A stretch of DNA of 64,000 nucleotides from Fodinibacter sp963833495 (GCA_963833495.1 CAWHYJ010000002.1:1-64000); one strand, 5' to 3'. Shown: positions 18,687 to 27,617, counted from the stretch's first letter. Translations and numbers: made by a program. The notes: generated by a model from the letters alone, not told the origin.

Positions 18687-19259
18687 GTGACCGCGAACCC
18701 GCTCGACGCCTCGGTCATCGTGCCGAGCCACCGCGGGGCGCACCGCCTTCCGGCCCTGCTCGACGCGCTGGCGCGCCAGGACCACCCGGCCCCTGGGAGG
18801 TGTTGGTGGTGCTCGACGGGCTGCTCGACGACTCCCCCGAGCTGCTCGCGGCCTGGCAGGCTCGGCGTCTCGTGCGCCATGCGCGACATCGTCACCGACA
18901 CGCCCTACGGGCGCACCTACGGCGCGGCGACCGGCCGGCGCCGGCTCGAGCAGTGGTACACCCGGCCGCCCGCCCAGCGCAGGGTCGACTGGTCGGCGCT
19001 CAACGCGGTCACCCGGGTGGCCTGGGACCGCCGCGAACCGCGTCCCGCGCGCCCACACGGCCGGCGCCTCCCGGGCCCTCTTCGAGCGAGTGCACGGCGC
19101 GACCACACTGCGGCCGAGGCCCTCCCGGCATCCGCGAAGGAGCGGGTGTGGACGGCCGCGGTGGGTGTGGTCGCCTGGGGTCTGCGGGACTGGTCGTCGT
19201 ACCAGCGCCTCGGTCGGGTCGTCGAGGCAACGGCACCCCGGCCTCCCAGCAGGGGCTGA
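18687..19259 (+). pseudogene. Glycosyltransferase family 2 pseudogene
   Basis: The N-terminus reads ASVIVPSHRGAHRLPALLDALARQDHPA, a typical GT-A start. One base is then missing in a C run near 18795; one frame over, the expected WEVLVVLDGLLDDSPELLAAWQA continues. Later pieces (RTYGAATGRRR, WSALNAVTRVAWDRR, then HTAGASRALFERVHGA and ERVWTAAVGVVAWGLRDWSSYQRLGRVVE) appear in changing frames with the catalytic middle missing. It is collinear but broken by several indels and at least one large internal deletion. Probably once part of a surface-polysaccharide cluster. Confidence 0.75.
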
Positions 19260-19264
19260 TCAGG

Positions 19265-19618
19265 TCAGGAGCTGCGCAGCCGGCGGTAGATGAGCCAGCC
19301 GCCGACGACCGCGACCACGGCGACGACCGCGGCGATCCGCTCGACGCGCAGGTCGCCCTCCGGAGTGGTGGCGACGTCGGCGAAGCGTGCCTTCGCGGCC
19401 TCGGCCTGCCGGTTGATGATCGTCTTGGGGTGGACCCGGTAGGTCAGCTCGTCGATGGTCTGCGCCAGGCGCTCGCGACGGGCCGAGATCTCGGCCTCGA
19501 GGGTGGGGATGGAGACGGGCGCCGGCGCTGCGGGGGCGGTGGCGGCGTCGGTGGCGGTGGTGACGGCGGTGCTCGCGGCGTTGGCGGCACCGTCGGAGGC
19601 GGGCTGGGTGGTGCTCAT
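19265..19618 (-). CDS. DUF3618 domain membrane protein
   Basis: 117 residues: Ala/Thr-rich N-terminus, then the DUF3618 core LEAEISARRERLAQTIDELTYRVHPKTIINRQ, and a single membrane span at the C-terminus (AAVVAVVAVVGGWLIY). Widespread in actinobacteria, function unknown. Seven bases downstream of its upstream neighbour bcp's stop, so likely in one transcript with bcp. Confidence 0.85.
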   Translation of the reverse strand: MSTTQPASDGAANAASTAVTTATDAATAPAAPAPVSIPTLEAEISARRERLAQTIDELTYRVHPKTIINRQAEAAKARFADVATTPEGDLRVERIAAVVAVVAVVGGWLIYRRLRSS

Positions 19619-19625
19619 GAGGTCC

Positions 19626-20096
19626 TCACTCGAGTCCGAGGTCGCGGCGGAGCTTGGCCACGTGGCCGGTGGCCTTGACGTTGTAGAAGGCGTGCGAGAC
19701 CTGGCCGGCCTCGTCGACGACGACGGTGCTGCGGATGACGCCCTGCACGGTCTTGCCGTACATCTTCTTCTCCCCGAAGGCGCCGTACGAGTTCATCACC
19801 GCGCGGTCGGCATCGGACAGGAGCGTGACGGTGAGCCCCTCCTTGTCGCGGAACTTCGCGAGCTTCGCGGGGGCGTCGGGCGAGATGCCGAGCACGGTGT
19901 AGCCGTCGGCCTTGAGCGACTCCAGCGAGTCGCTGAAGTCGCAGGCCTGCGTCGTGCACCCCGGGGTCATGGCCGCCGGGTAGAAGTAGACGATCACCTT
20001 GCCGCCGCGCAGATCGCCGAGCGTCACCGACGAGCCGGTGTCGTCGGGCAGCGTGAAGTCGGGAGCGGTGTCGCCGGGGCTGAGCCGGTCACCCAC
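19626..20096 (-). CDS. bcp: Thiol peroxidase, BCP-type peroxiredoxin
   Basis: 156 residues. Reduces hydroperoxides using thioredoxin-type donors in the cytoplasm. The peroxidatic cysteine is in PAAMTPGCTTQACDF, with the second cysteine five residues later as in atypical 2-Cys BCP proteins; other family marks are APDFTLPD and VIVYFYP. The GTG at 20096 is chosen because AGGAGG stands 7 nt upstream. Open frame beyond it is unrelated. Confidence 0.93.
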   Translation of the reverse strand: MGDRLSPGDTAPDFTLPDDTGSSVTLGDLRGGKVIVYFYPAAMTPGCTTQACDFSDSLESLKADGYTVLGISPDAPAKLAKFRDKEGLTVTLLSDADRAVMNSYGAFGEKKMYGKTVQGVIRSTVVVDEAGQVSHAFYNVKATGHVAKLRRDLGLE

Positions 20097-20171
20097 GTGA
20101 GGCCTCCTGGGTCGTGTCGTCGATGCTGACGCACAACCTACCCCGGTCGGGCGTCGGCTGCCGTCGGCGGC

Positions 20172-20707
20172 GTGACCGACGAACACCACACCGGCGGTGG
20201 CGCGCCGGGCGGGGTCACCGTCATCGTCGTGACCTACCGGCACGAGCGCTTCGTCGACGAGCTGCTGGGCTCCCTCTCGGCGCAGACCATCCCGCCGCAG
20301 CGCGTCATCCCGTGCGACGACGCGTCGCCCGACGGGAGCGCGGCGCGGCTGCGCGAGTGGGCGGCCGCCACGCCCCTCGACACCGTGCTCCAGCTCAACG
20401 AGGAGAACCGCGGGCTCACCGCCACGCTGAACGCCACCCGGGCCCACGTCGAGACGCCGTACTACGCCCACATCTCCGGCGACGACCTGATGCGCGCCGA
20501 CCGGCTCGAGCGCCAGCTGCCCGTGCTCGACACCGACCCCGCCCTCGTCTTCGCTTCGTCTACAGCGACGACCTGTGGCTGCGCCTGGTGGACCGATTCA
20601 TGTGCGCCACCTCGCGGGCCCACGCCCTGGTCGCCGCCACCGGCTCCACGACCGCCCTGCGGCTGCTCGCGCGGGCCCGGCCACCGGGCAGGCGACCGCC
20701 CGGCTGA
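20172..20707 (+). pseudogene. Glycosyltransferase family 2 pseudogene (second)
   Basis: Starts with a good GT-A domain: VTVIVVTYRHERFVDELLGSLSAQT, then CDDASPDGSAARLREW, LNEENRGLTATLNATRA and a DXD-like region (HISGDDLMRADRLERQL). After LPVLDTDPALVF near 20555 the frame breaks and resumes as VYSDD, then jumps to an unrelated-looking C-terminal piece (LWLRLVDRFMCATSRAHALVAATG). Most of the C-terminal half is missing. It ends 8 nt from tRNA-Leu. Confidence 0.7.
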
Positions 20708-20714
20708 GCACTGG

Positions 20715-20796
20715 TGCGCAAGGCGGGACTCGAACCCGCACGCCCGAGGGCACCAGGACCTAAACCTGGCGCGTCTGCCAGTTCCGCCACTTGCGC
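20715..20796 (-). tRNA. tRNA-Leu (TAG anticodon)
   Basis: Reverse strand cloverleaf: acceptor GCGCAAG with CTTGCGC, anticodon stem CCAGG/CCTGG with loop TTTAGGT giving TAG, a long variable arm (TGCCCTCGGGCGT) typical of leucine tRNAs, and T loop GGTTCGAGT. Discriminator A; CCA encoded (TGG at 20712-20714 on the plus strand). Confidence 0.94.
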
Positions 20797-20827
20797 GCAG
20801 GGCAAGGGTAGGGGGTGCCGCCGACCC

Positions 20828-21463
20828 TCAGTGCAGCAACTCGCGCAACACGGGCTCGAGGGCGCGGAACGCGTTGCCCCGGTGCGAGATCGCGTTCTTC
20901 TCCACGTCGGTGTACTCGGCAAGGGTGCGGCTGTCGCCGTCGGGCACGAACACCGGGTCGTAGCCGAAGCCGTTGGTGCCACGAGGGGCCCGCACCAGCC
21001 GACCCGTGACCCGGCCCTCGACGCCCTCGACCCGGCCGTCGGGCAGGGCGACGACGGCAGCACAGACGAAGGCCGCCGCCCGGTGCTCGTCGGGCACGTC
21101 GCCCAGCTGCTCCAGGAGAAGCGCGAGGTTGGCGCGGTCGCGCTCGGCGCGCCCGGCATCCGGCGCAGCCATGGACCCCGACCAGCGGGCCGAGAACACG
21201 CCCGGCGAGCCGCCGAGCACGTCGACCGCCAGCCCTGAGTCGTCGGCCACCGCCGGCAGGCCGGTGGCCCGCGCCAGCGCGACCGCCTTGAGGCGCGCGT
21301 TGCCGAGGAAGGTCACCTCGGTCTCGGCGACGTCGGGCGCGCCCTCGACGTCATCGGCGCCCACGACCTCCAGGCCCAGCTCGTCGACGAGGCCGGCGAG
21401 GATCTGCCGCAGCTCGCGCACCTTGTGCTCGTTGCGGGTCGCCAGCACGAGCCGCCGGGTCAC
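20828..21463 (-). CDS. rdgB: XTP/dITP pyrophosphatase (RdgB/HAM1 family)
   Basis: 211 residues. Hydrolyses non-canonical purine triphosphates to monophosphates, cleaning the nucleotide pool. Motifs: LATRNEHKVREL at the N-terminus, ETEVTFLGNARLKA, ADDSGLAVDVLGGSPGVFSARW and TNGFGYDPVFVP, with SHRGNAF near the end. The ATG overlaps the rph stop by 4 nt; the rph-rdgB order is common in actinobacteria, and rph, an MBL-fold gene and murI lie upstream in the same direction. Confidence 0.96.
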   Translation of the reverse strand: MTRRLVLATRNEHKVRELRQILAGLVDELGLEVVGADDVEGAPDVAETEVTFLGNARLKAVALARATGLPAVADDSGLAVDVLGGSPGVFSARWSGSMAAPDAGRAERDRANLALLLEQLGDVPDEHRAAAFVCAAVVALPDGRVEGVEGRVTGRLVRAPRGTNGFGYDPVFVPDGDSRTLAEYTDVEKNAISHRGNAFRALEPVLRELLH

Positions 21464-22224
21464 GCCAGCCGCTCCCGTGCCGGCGCGGCGAGCGCCTCCT
21501 GCTGCCGGCGGCTGAGCTCGGCGCAGCCGGTGGTCGCGAGGTCGAGCAGGTCGCCGAGCACGGCGCGGTCGAACGCGGCGCCGGCACCCTCGGCGGTGCC
21601 CTGCACCTCGACGAACCGGCCGTCACCGGTCATCACGACGTTCATGTCGGTCTGTGCGGTCGAGTCCTCGGGGTAGTCGAGGTCGAGCACCGGGCGGCCG
21701 TCGACCAGCCCGACGCTCACCGCGGCGATCGAACCGGTGAGCGGCTGGGCACCGGCGGCCACGAGGCCCTTGGCGCGGGCGTCGGCCACGGCATCCGCGA
21801 GCGCCACCCAGGCACCCGTGATGGCTGCGGTGCGGGTGCCGCCGTCGGCCTGCAGCACGTCGCAGTCGAGCACGATGGTGTTCTCGCCCAGGGCCGTGGT
21901 GTCGATGACGGCCCGCAGGCTGCGCCCGACGAGCCGGCTGATCTCGTGGGTGCGACCGCCGACCTTGCCGCGGCGTGACTCGCGGTCGCTGCGGGTGTTG
22001 GTCGAGCGCGGCAGCATCTCGTACTCGGCCGTGACCCAGCCCGACCCGCGGCCCTTGAGCCAGCGCGGCACGCCGGCGGTGAAGGAGGCGGCGCACAGCA
22101 CCCGGGTACGACCGAACTCGACGAGGACGCTGCCCTCGGCGTGGTCGAGCCAGTTGCGGGTGATGCGCACCTCGCGCAGCTGGTCGGGGGCGCGGCCGTC
22201 GTGGCGGGGAGTGGGTTCAGGCAT
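21460..22224 (-). CDS. rph: Ribonuclease PH
   Basis: 254 residues. Phosphorolytic 3'-5' exoribonuclease that trims tRNA 3' ends. Family features: GSVLVEFGRTRVLCAASF near the N-terminus, the stretch RGSGWVTAEYEMLP, the TRSDRESRRGKVGGRTHEISRLVGRSLR region split by basic residues, DCDVLQADGGTRTAAITGA and the DLDYPEDSTAQTDMN strand. Typical length. Four-nt overlap with rdgB. Confidence 0.97.
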   Translation of the reverse strand: MPEPTPRHDGRAPDQLREVRITRNWLDHAEGSVLVEFGRTRVLCAASFTAGVPRWLKGRGSGWVTAEYEMLPRSTNTRSDRESRRGKVGGRTHEISRLVGRSLRAVIDTTALGENTIVLDCDVLQADGGTRTAAITGAWVALADAVADARAKGLVAAGAQPLTGSIAAVSVGLVDGRPVLDLDYPEDSTAQTDMNVVMTGDGRFVEVQGTAEGAGAAFDRAVLGDLLDLATTGCAELSRRQQEALAAPARERLA

Positions 22225-22275
22225 GCCGGCAAGGCTAGCCGGGCGCGCGCCCGTCCCTCGACGCGCGCCGCCGGC

Positions 22276-23043
22276 TCAGAGGTCGTAGACCGCGCCGGAC
22301 CGGGCGAGCTCGACCTCTCCGGGCCACACGGCGGCTGCCTGCGCCCGGCACACCTGCGGGTCGTTCCAGGCCGGGATGTGGGTGAGCACCAGGCGGCCCA
22401 CGCCTCCGGCGCGCACCGCGGCCGCCGCCGCCCGCGACCCCGACAGGTGGATGCCGGCCACCTCGTCGCGCCCGTCGACGAACGCCGAGTCGGTGAGCGC
22501 GAGGTCGGCGCCGTGCAGCAGCGGGGTGAGGTTGTCGCAGTCGTCGGTGTCGCCGGTGAAGGCCAACACGGCCCCGCCGGCCTCGACCCGGTAGCCGTAG
22601 GCCTCGACCGGGTGGTTCACGGCATACGGGGTGACGGTGAACGGGCCCACCGTGAACGGCACGGCATCCGAGACGAGGCCGAAGTCGAGGTGCGCGTCCA
22701 TGGCGCCCGGCTCCAGGCCGTGGTACATCATCGCGACGCGCTCCGCCGTGCCGGTCGGGCCGCGCACCGGCAGCCGGCCGGGCAGCGGGCCCGCGGGCCG
22801 ATAGCGCCGGGTGACGTAGAGGCCGCACAGGTCGACGCAGTGGTCGGGGTGCAGGTGGCTGAGCACGACGGCGTCGAGGTCGTCGGGCGGCAGGTGGCGC
22901 TGCAGCGCACCGAGCGCGCCGCTGCCGAGGTCGAGCAGGAGGTTCCAGGTGCGCCCCTCCACGGTGTGCTGCACGAGGTAGGAGGACGCCGCAGAGTCCG
23001 GGCCGGCGAACGACCCGGAGCACCCGACGACCGTGACCCTCAT
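22276..23043 (-). CDS. MBL-fold metal-dependent hydrolase
   Basis: 255 residues, metallo-beta-lactamase fold. The zinc motif is SHLHPDHCVDL, followed by AVNHPVEAYGYRV, FTGDTDDCDNL and a late histidine in LTHIPAW. The arrangement resembles RNase Z-like or cyclic-nucleotide phosphodiesterase-like MBL proteins, which often sit between murI and rph in actinobacteria. Substrate unknown. The ATG overlaps the murI stop (ATGA). Confidence 0.9.
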   Translation of the reverse strand: MRVTVVGCSGSFAGPDSAASSYLVQHTVEGRTWNLLLDLGSGALGALQRHLPPDDLDAVVLSHLHPDHCVDLCGLYVTRRYRPAGPLPGRLPVRGPTGTAERVAMMYHGLEPGAMDAHLDFGLVSDAVPFTVGPFTVTPYAVNHPVEAYGYRVEAGGAVLAFTGDTDDCDNLTPLLHGADLALTDSAFVDGRDEVAGIHLSGSRAAAAAVRAGGVGRLVLTHIPAWNDPQVCRAQAAAVWPGEVELARSGAVYDL

Positions 23044-23867
23044 GCCCGGCCCGCCGTCAGCACGTGCGGCGGCGCGGTGAACACCGGCCCGAGCCGCGAG
23101 CCCACGCCGAGGAAGCGGCTGGCCAGCCGGCGGAACTCGTCGGGGTCGCCGGTGGTGGTGAAGCCGTGGTCGGGCGGGGGCAGGTCGTCGGGACGCAGCA
23201 TCTCGGCGTCGGCCAGCACCCGGTAGACGTCCTTGGCGGTCTCCTCGGCGGAGGACACGAGCGTGACGCCGTCGCCCATGACGTAGGAGATGACCGCCGT
23301 GAGCAGCGGGTAGTGGGTGCAACCCAGCACCAGGGTGTCGACCCCGCGCTCGCGCAGTGGGTCGAGGTAGTCGTGGGCGACCCCGACGAGCTCGGGCCCA
23401 CCGGTGACGCCGCGCTCGACGAACTCGACGAACCTCGGGCAGGGCTTGCTGACGACGTCGAGGTGCGGTGCGGCGGCAAACGCGTCGAGGTAGGCACCGG
23501 ACTGGTGGGTGCCGGTGGTCGAGATGACGCCCACCCGGCCGGTGCGGGTGGCTGCGGCCGCGCGGCGCACGGCCGGCCGGATGACCTCGACCACCGGCAC
23601 GTCGTAGCGCTCGCGCGCGTCGTGCAGCACCGCGGCGGATGCCGTGTTGCAGGCGATGACGAGGATCTTCACCCCGTGGTCGACCAGCCGGTCGAGGCAC
23701 TCGAGCGCCAGCTCGCGGGTCTGCGCGATCGGCCGCGGGCCGTACGGGGCGCGTGCGGTGTCGCCGAAGTAGGCCACCGACTCGTGCGGCAGCTGGTCGA
23801 GGATCGCCCGCATGACGGTGAGCCCGCCGTAGCCGGAGTCGAAGACCCCGATGGGTGAGTCCGTCAT
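23040..23867 (-). CDS. murI: Glutamate racemase
   Basis: 275 residues. Interconverts L- and D-glutamate for peptidoglycan. Both catalytic cysteine motifs are present: ACNTASA (with IGVFDSGYGGLTV at the start and YFGDTARAPYG) and LGCTHYPLL. First gene of a tight murI / MBL hydrolase / rph / rdgB operon with 4-nt overlaps at murI-MBL and rph-rdgB. Confidence 0.97.
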   Translation of the reverse strand: MTDSPIGVFDSGYGGLTVMRAILDQLPHESVAYFGDTARAPYGPRPIAQTRELALECLDRLVDHGVKILVIACNTASAAVLHDARERYDVPVVEVIRPAVRRAAAATRTGRVGVISTTGTHQSGAYLDAFAAAPHLDVVSKPCPRFVEFVERGVTGGPELVGVAHDYLDPLRERGVDTLVLGCTHYPLLTAVISYVMGDGVTLVSSAEETAKDVYRVLADAEMLRPDDLPPPDHGFTTTGDPDEFRRLASRFLGVGSRLGPVFTAPPHVLTAGRA

Positions 23868-23951
23868 GCACTCAGCCTAGGTGCGGCATCCGACCTCGCT
23901 TCAACGTTGCGGCGAAGGGCACTGTGGCGCTCGTGACAGACTGGCCGCCAA

Positions 23952-24304
23952 ATGGATCAGGTGGTCGCAGGAGTCACGGCAGCGCTCCGGAAGTTCCTGG
24001 GGCTTCCGCGGGGGGCGGGGGTCCTGTTCACCCCGGCGGCTGCGTGTGCAGCTGACCTTCATCGTGCTCGGCACCCTGTTGCTCGCCCTGCTCGAGGTCG
24101 CGGCGCTGGCCTTCGCGTACTCCGCACTGCAGGTGACCTCTGCCGAGAGCGCCGCCGATCTGCCCGCCACCCTGCGCACCGTGGTCGGCGACACCCCCCT
24201 GCCGACCGCTGCGGCGATCTTCGGCGCTGGGGTGCTCCTCGCCTACGTGCTCAAGGCGGTGCTGATGCAGGTGCAGGTCGACATGTCCTCCTCCTCGATC
24301 TCGG
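23952..24304 (+). pseudogene. N-terminal fragment of an ABC exporter (polysaccharide type)
   Basis: Reads MDQVVAGVTAALRKFLGL from the ATG at 23952, then after a frame change near 24045 continues as VQLTFIVLGTLLLALLEVAALAFAYSALQV and IFGAGVLLAYVLKAVLM, the first two membrane spans of an ABC exporter. The remaining spans and the whole ATPase domain are absent; a glycosyltransferase-like frame starts where they should be. Relic of an export gene from the glycan cluster. Confidence 0.65.
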
Positions 24305-25215
24305 GTATGCGTGACGACTCGGTACGACGCCCACCCCGGGTGGGTGGAGCGGGCCCGCGCCAAGGTCGGCCACGACCTCGTGGAGCGGCTCGGCGGGTCC
24401 GCGGCCCGGCGCCGGGCGGAGGACACGGCCCGCGCGGTCGAGGCGGTGCGCGGGGCCGAGCCCGACGTCGTGCTCGTCGTGAAGGGCGACACCTTCGACG
24501 CCCCGTTGTGCGAGGCGCTCGACGGGCGGTGTCGCGCGCCGTGGCTCTACGACGAGCTGCGCCGCACGGGGCACACCGGACTGCTCGCCGCGGCCGGCCC
24601 GGTGGCGAGTTACTCACCCACGACGTGGAGACCCTCGCCGCGCAGGGCCTGCACGCCGTGCACGTGCCCCTCGCCTACGACCCGGAGGTGTCCTTCCAAC
24701 CAGCGCCCAGCAACGAGGTGGTCTTCGTCGGCGCCCGGTACCCGGGTCGCGAGGCACTGCTCACCGCCCTCGCGCAGCGCGACGTGCCGGTGCAGGCGCA
24801 TGGCCGGGACTGGTCCGGGCACCCGGTCGACCGGCTGCCCACCTGGCAGCTGCACCAGCCGGCAGTGCCACACGACAGCGACCTCGACCGCCCGGACGCG
24901 TACGCGGTGATGGCCGGCGCGCGGGCGACCCTCAACGTGCACGGCGACCAGGACGGCTTCACGATGCGCACCTTCGAGGCCTGCGGTGTCGGCGCCGTGC
25001 AGCTCGTCGACCGGGCCGACGTGTCGCGGCACTATGAGCCCGGGGTCGAGCTGGCCGTCTTCGGCTCGGCCGAGGAAGCCGTCGAGCCCGCCCGCCGGGC
25101 CGCGGCCGACCGCGCCTGGGCCGACGGCCTGCGCACCGCCGGTCGGGCCCGTACCCTCGCCGAGCACACGTTCGTGCACCGCGCCCGCGACCTGGAGGCA
25201 CTGTGGAGGGCCTGA
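24305..25215 (+). pseudogene. CgeB-like glycosyltransferase, frameshifted
   Basis: Frame one gives YDAHPGWVERARAKVGHDLVERLGG, EPDVVLVVKGDTF and WLYDELRRTGHTG up to GPVASYS near 24610. One C too few in the following C run moves the protein to another frame, which continues DVETLAAQGLHAVHVPLAYDP, EVVFVGARYPGREALL and TLNVHGDQDGFTMRTFEACGVGAVQLVD to the stop at 25215. Together these match a GT-B enzyme of the CgeB / DUF3880 kind with the usual nucleotide-sugar region. A single-base repair would restore most of it. It overlaps the next gene by 13 nt. Confidence 0.72.
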
Positions 25216-26258
25216 CCCACCCCCGAGACCTGGCAGCCTGGCACCGCTGGCAGCACCGGCAGCAGCCCTCAGGCCGCCGGGCCCAGCAGATGTTCGGCGT
25301 GCTGCGCGACATCGCCCGGCCCGACGGGCACGCCGGCTCCGCCGTGCTGGCCCGCGGCGGACCGGCCCCGCGGGTGCTGGTCTGCCTCGAGTCGCGCTCC
25401 CCCTCGTCGGTGCAGGCCCTGCTCGACCCCGTGCGCCACCTCGACCCCGCCGACGTCGCCGTCGTGGCCCCCAGCGGGGTCACCGACCTGCTCCCGCCGG
25501 GCCCCTGGACCGAGACCACCGGCTACGCACCCGAGCTCGTCGCCCAGCACACCGGCCCCGGTGCGCTGGTGCTCTCGACCGGTCACTTCCTGCCCTTGGG
25601 CGCGCTCGCGCACGCCGCCACCGAGCCGGGCCGCTTCCTCACCGTGCAGCACGGCCTGCTCACCCCCCACGCCCCGCCGCTGGGGGCCGGCACCATCCTG
25701 CTCGCCTGGAGCGAGGCCGACGCCGCCTTCTGGCGCTCCGGCCGTGACGACGTCGGGTCGGTGGTGGTCGGTGCCCAGCTGCTCTGGGACGCGTCCGAGC
25801 CACCGCCGGCCACCCTCGACCCGCAGGCCCCGCCGGTGTTCCTCGGCCAGCTGCACGGCATCCAGCTGCCCCGCGACGTGCTCGCCGCGGCGGCCGAGAC
25901 GTTCTGCCGGGCCGAGGGCGCCACCTACCGCCCGCACCCCTCCGAGCGCGACCGCCGCTCGGTGGCGACGCACGCGCGCTGGGAGGCGGAGGGCGTCACC
26001 ATCGACCGTTCCGGCATCCCGCTGCGCGAGCTCGGCGCCCCGGTGGTCAGCGTCTTCTCCACCGGCGTACTCGAGGCCGCGGCCGCCGGGCTGCCCGCGT
26101 GGGTGACCCTGGCCGACCCGCCGACCTGGCTGCGCGAGTTCTGGGAGCGCTACGCCCTCGCGCCGTGGGGCGGGCCGCCGACGGCCCCGCCGCAGCGGCC
26201 CGAGGTCGAGCCCTCGCGGGCGGTCGCGGCCGTCGTGCAAGGGATGATGGCCGGGTGA
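25203..26258 (+). CDS. Glycan-cluster protein, putative GT-B-like transferase
   Basis: 351 residues from the GTG at 25203, inside the end of the CgeB-like frame, apparently intact. No firm family is recognised. Alternating hydrophobic strands and loops (VLVCLESRSPSSV, LTVQHGLLTPHAPPLG, LLAWSEADAAFW, TYRPHPSERDRRS, VVSVFSTGVLEAAAAGLPAWV) resemble polysaccharide-synthesis GT-B enzymes such as polysialyltransferase or CDP-glycerol transferase-like proteins; HP near the end (YRPHPSE) and the STGVLEA segment are the sort of positions used there. The position between GT and NeuA-like genes supports a nonulosonic-acid or capsule role (inference). Confidence 0.6.
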   Translation: MEGLTHPRDLAAWHRWQHRQQPSGRRAQQMFGVLRDIARPDGHAGSAVLARGGPAPRVLVCLESRSPSSVQALLDPVRHLDPADVAVVAPSGVTDLLPPGPWTETTGYAPELVAQHTGPGALVLSTGHFLPLGALAHAATEPGRFLTVQHGLLTPHAPPLGAGTILLAWSEADAAFWRSGRDDVGSVVVGAQLLWDASEPPPATLDPQAPPVFLGQLHGIQLPRDVLAAAAETFCRAEGATYRPHPSERDRRSVATHARWEAEGVTIDRSGIPLRELGAPVVSVFSTGVLEAAAAGLPAWVTLADPPTWLREFWERYALAPWGGPPTAPPQRPEVEPSRAVAAVVQGMMAG

Positions 26259-26452
26259 GGATCCTCTGCGTCGTCCCCGCCGGCGTTGGGTCCAAGGGCG
26301 TGCCCCGCAAGAACCTGCGGGTCGTCGGCGGCAAGCCGCTGCTCGTGTGGACCGTGGAGCAGGCGCTGTCGGGCCGCCACGCCATGGACGTCGTGGTGTC
26401 CACCGACGACGAGGTCGCCGAGGTCTACCTTGCCGTGGGGGCCGGGTCGTGA
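26255..26452 (+). pseudogene. Truncated acylneuraminate cytidylyltransferase (NeuA-like)
   Basis: Begins with the family N-terminus RILCVVPAGVGSKGVPRKNLR, close to the nucleotide-binding PARGGSKG motif but with the usual Arg replaced, then GGKPLLVWTVEQAL and MDVVVSTDDEVAEV, and stops after 65 residues instead of about 230. The start overlaps the previous stop (GTGA) and its own stop overlaps the next start the same way, so operon spacing survived while the body was deleted. It suggests the lost cluster made CMP-activated nonulosonic (sialic-like) acids. Confidence 0.75.
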
Positions 26453-26830
26453 GCGGCTTCGTCCTCGCCGCGAACAACGGCGAGATCGGCGGCGGCGAGG
26501 TGATGCTGCTGGCGGTGGCCGAGGCGCTGCGCACCCTGGGCACGACGTGCAGGTGGTCGCGCCGCGCGGGGGGCGAGATGGGGTCGCCGAGGCGGCCCGG
26601 GCCGCCGACTTCCCCGCCACCGACCTGTCCTCCGGGCGCCGGCAGTACGTCTCGGAGCTGCGCGCCTGGCGCGCGACGAACGCGGCCGGCATCCTCTGGT
26701 GCAACGGGCTGGTGCCCGCCTTCGCGACCGCCGGGCGCGGCGACCGGATCGTCCACCTGCACCAGGAGCCGGTGGGGGTCAACGCCATGGCGGCCCGGGT
26801 CGCCCGCCGCGGCGCGGTGCTCGGGGTGAC
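26449..26830 (+). pseudogene. Glycosyltransferase (GT-B/GT4-like) N-terminal remnant
   Basis: Starts FVLAANNGEIGGGEVMLLAVAEALRTLG, then one base is missing (near 26545) and the next frame continues VQVVAPRGG, DFPATDLSSGRRQYVSELRAWRATNAAGILWCNGLVPAFA and IVHLHQEPVGVNAMAARVARRGAVLGVTAG, the N-terminal domain of a GT4-type enzyme. The nucleotide-sugar-binding C-terminal domain is absent, and the frame runs into a minus-strand vanZ-like fragment. Confidence 0.7.
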
Positions 26831-27009
26831 CGCCGGCGGCATCCCGCGGTCGAGGAAGAACACGGAGACCCGCACCACCGCCCGGTTGACCGCGTCGCCG
26901 TCCGGCCAGAGGAGCACCCCACGAGGATGACGCCCAGCAGGAGCAGCGGCCCGGTCGCCACCCGGGAGGCCGGACCCCACGGTCCACCCCAGGTGCCACC
27001 CACGCTCAC
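26831..27009 (-). pseudogene. VanZ-like N-terminal fragment
   Basis: Starts GTG at 27009, overlapping the DUF2017 stop (GTGA), with GPLLLLGVILVG; one G too few in the following G run shifts the frame, after which LLWPDGDAVNRAVVRVSVFFLDRGMP appears, a VanZ-type first helix and loop. The remainder is missing where the glycosyltransferase relic begins on the other strand. Third gene of the clpS/DUF2017 operon, cut by the deletion that also cut the glycan cluster. Confidence 0.6.
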
Positions 27010-27617
27010 CCGTCCAGCATCGCCGACGCGAGGGTCTCCTGCAGCCAGGTGAGGAAGTCGTAGACAGCCAGCGCGTAGCCGAGGGGGTCGTCCGGGTCGA
27101 GGTCCTGGGCAGCGGCCTCGAGCACCTCGACGTCCTCGTCGGTGCGCAGCCCCATCCGCTCGCCGAGCACGAGCCGTACGTCGGTGAGTGCGGTGAGCAC
27201 GGCGCGCGCCTGGCCGGCATCCAGCCGCAGCTTGTCGTCGCCGCGCAGCAGGTCGGCAGCCGTCTGCAGCGCCGCGGCCTTGCGCTGGCGCAGCCCGGTC
27301 TCGGTCAGCCGGCGGAACTCGGCCGCCACCTCGTCGTCCTGCCGGTTGGCGGTCGGCAGCAGGCGGTCCAGGGCCGGGTCGCGCCGCGCCTCGTCGGGGT
27401 CGAGGTCGGCCTGGTCCTCGGCCGCGACCGTCACGCCCATCCCCAGGCCCGCGACGATCGACGCGAAGTCGTCTCCCTCGGGCGCCGGGGCCGGTGGGTC
27501 GAGCAGGTCGTGCACCTGGTCCATCAACCCGGCGACGGTGGCGCGCTCCAGCGGGTCGAGCTGGGCGGCATACCGGGCGCGCTGACCCGATCCCTTGCGC
27601 CGGAAGCCGCGCGCCAT
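27006..27617 (-). CDS. DUF2017 domain protein
   Basis: 203 residues, starting MARGFRRKGSG, mostly helical. DUF2017 proteins follow clpS in many actinobacteria; function unknown, with a link to N-end-rule or ClpP regulation only by neighbourhood. Its start codon touches the clpS stop (TGATG), so translation is probably coupled. Confidence 0.88.
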   Translation of the reverse strand: MARGFRRKGSGQRARYAAQLDPLERATVAGLMDQVHDLLDPPAPAPEGDDFASIVAGLGMGVTVAAEDQADLDPDEARRDPALDRLLPTANRQDDEVAAEFRRLTETGLRQRKAAALQTAADLLRGDDKLRLDAGQARAVLTALTDVRLVLGERMGLRTDEDVEVLEAAAQDLDPDDPLGYALAVYDFLTWLQETLASAMLDG

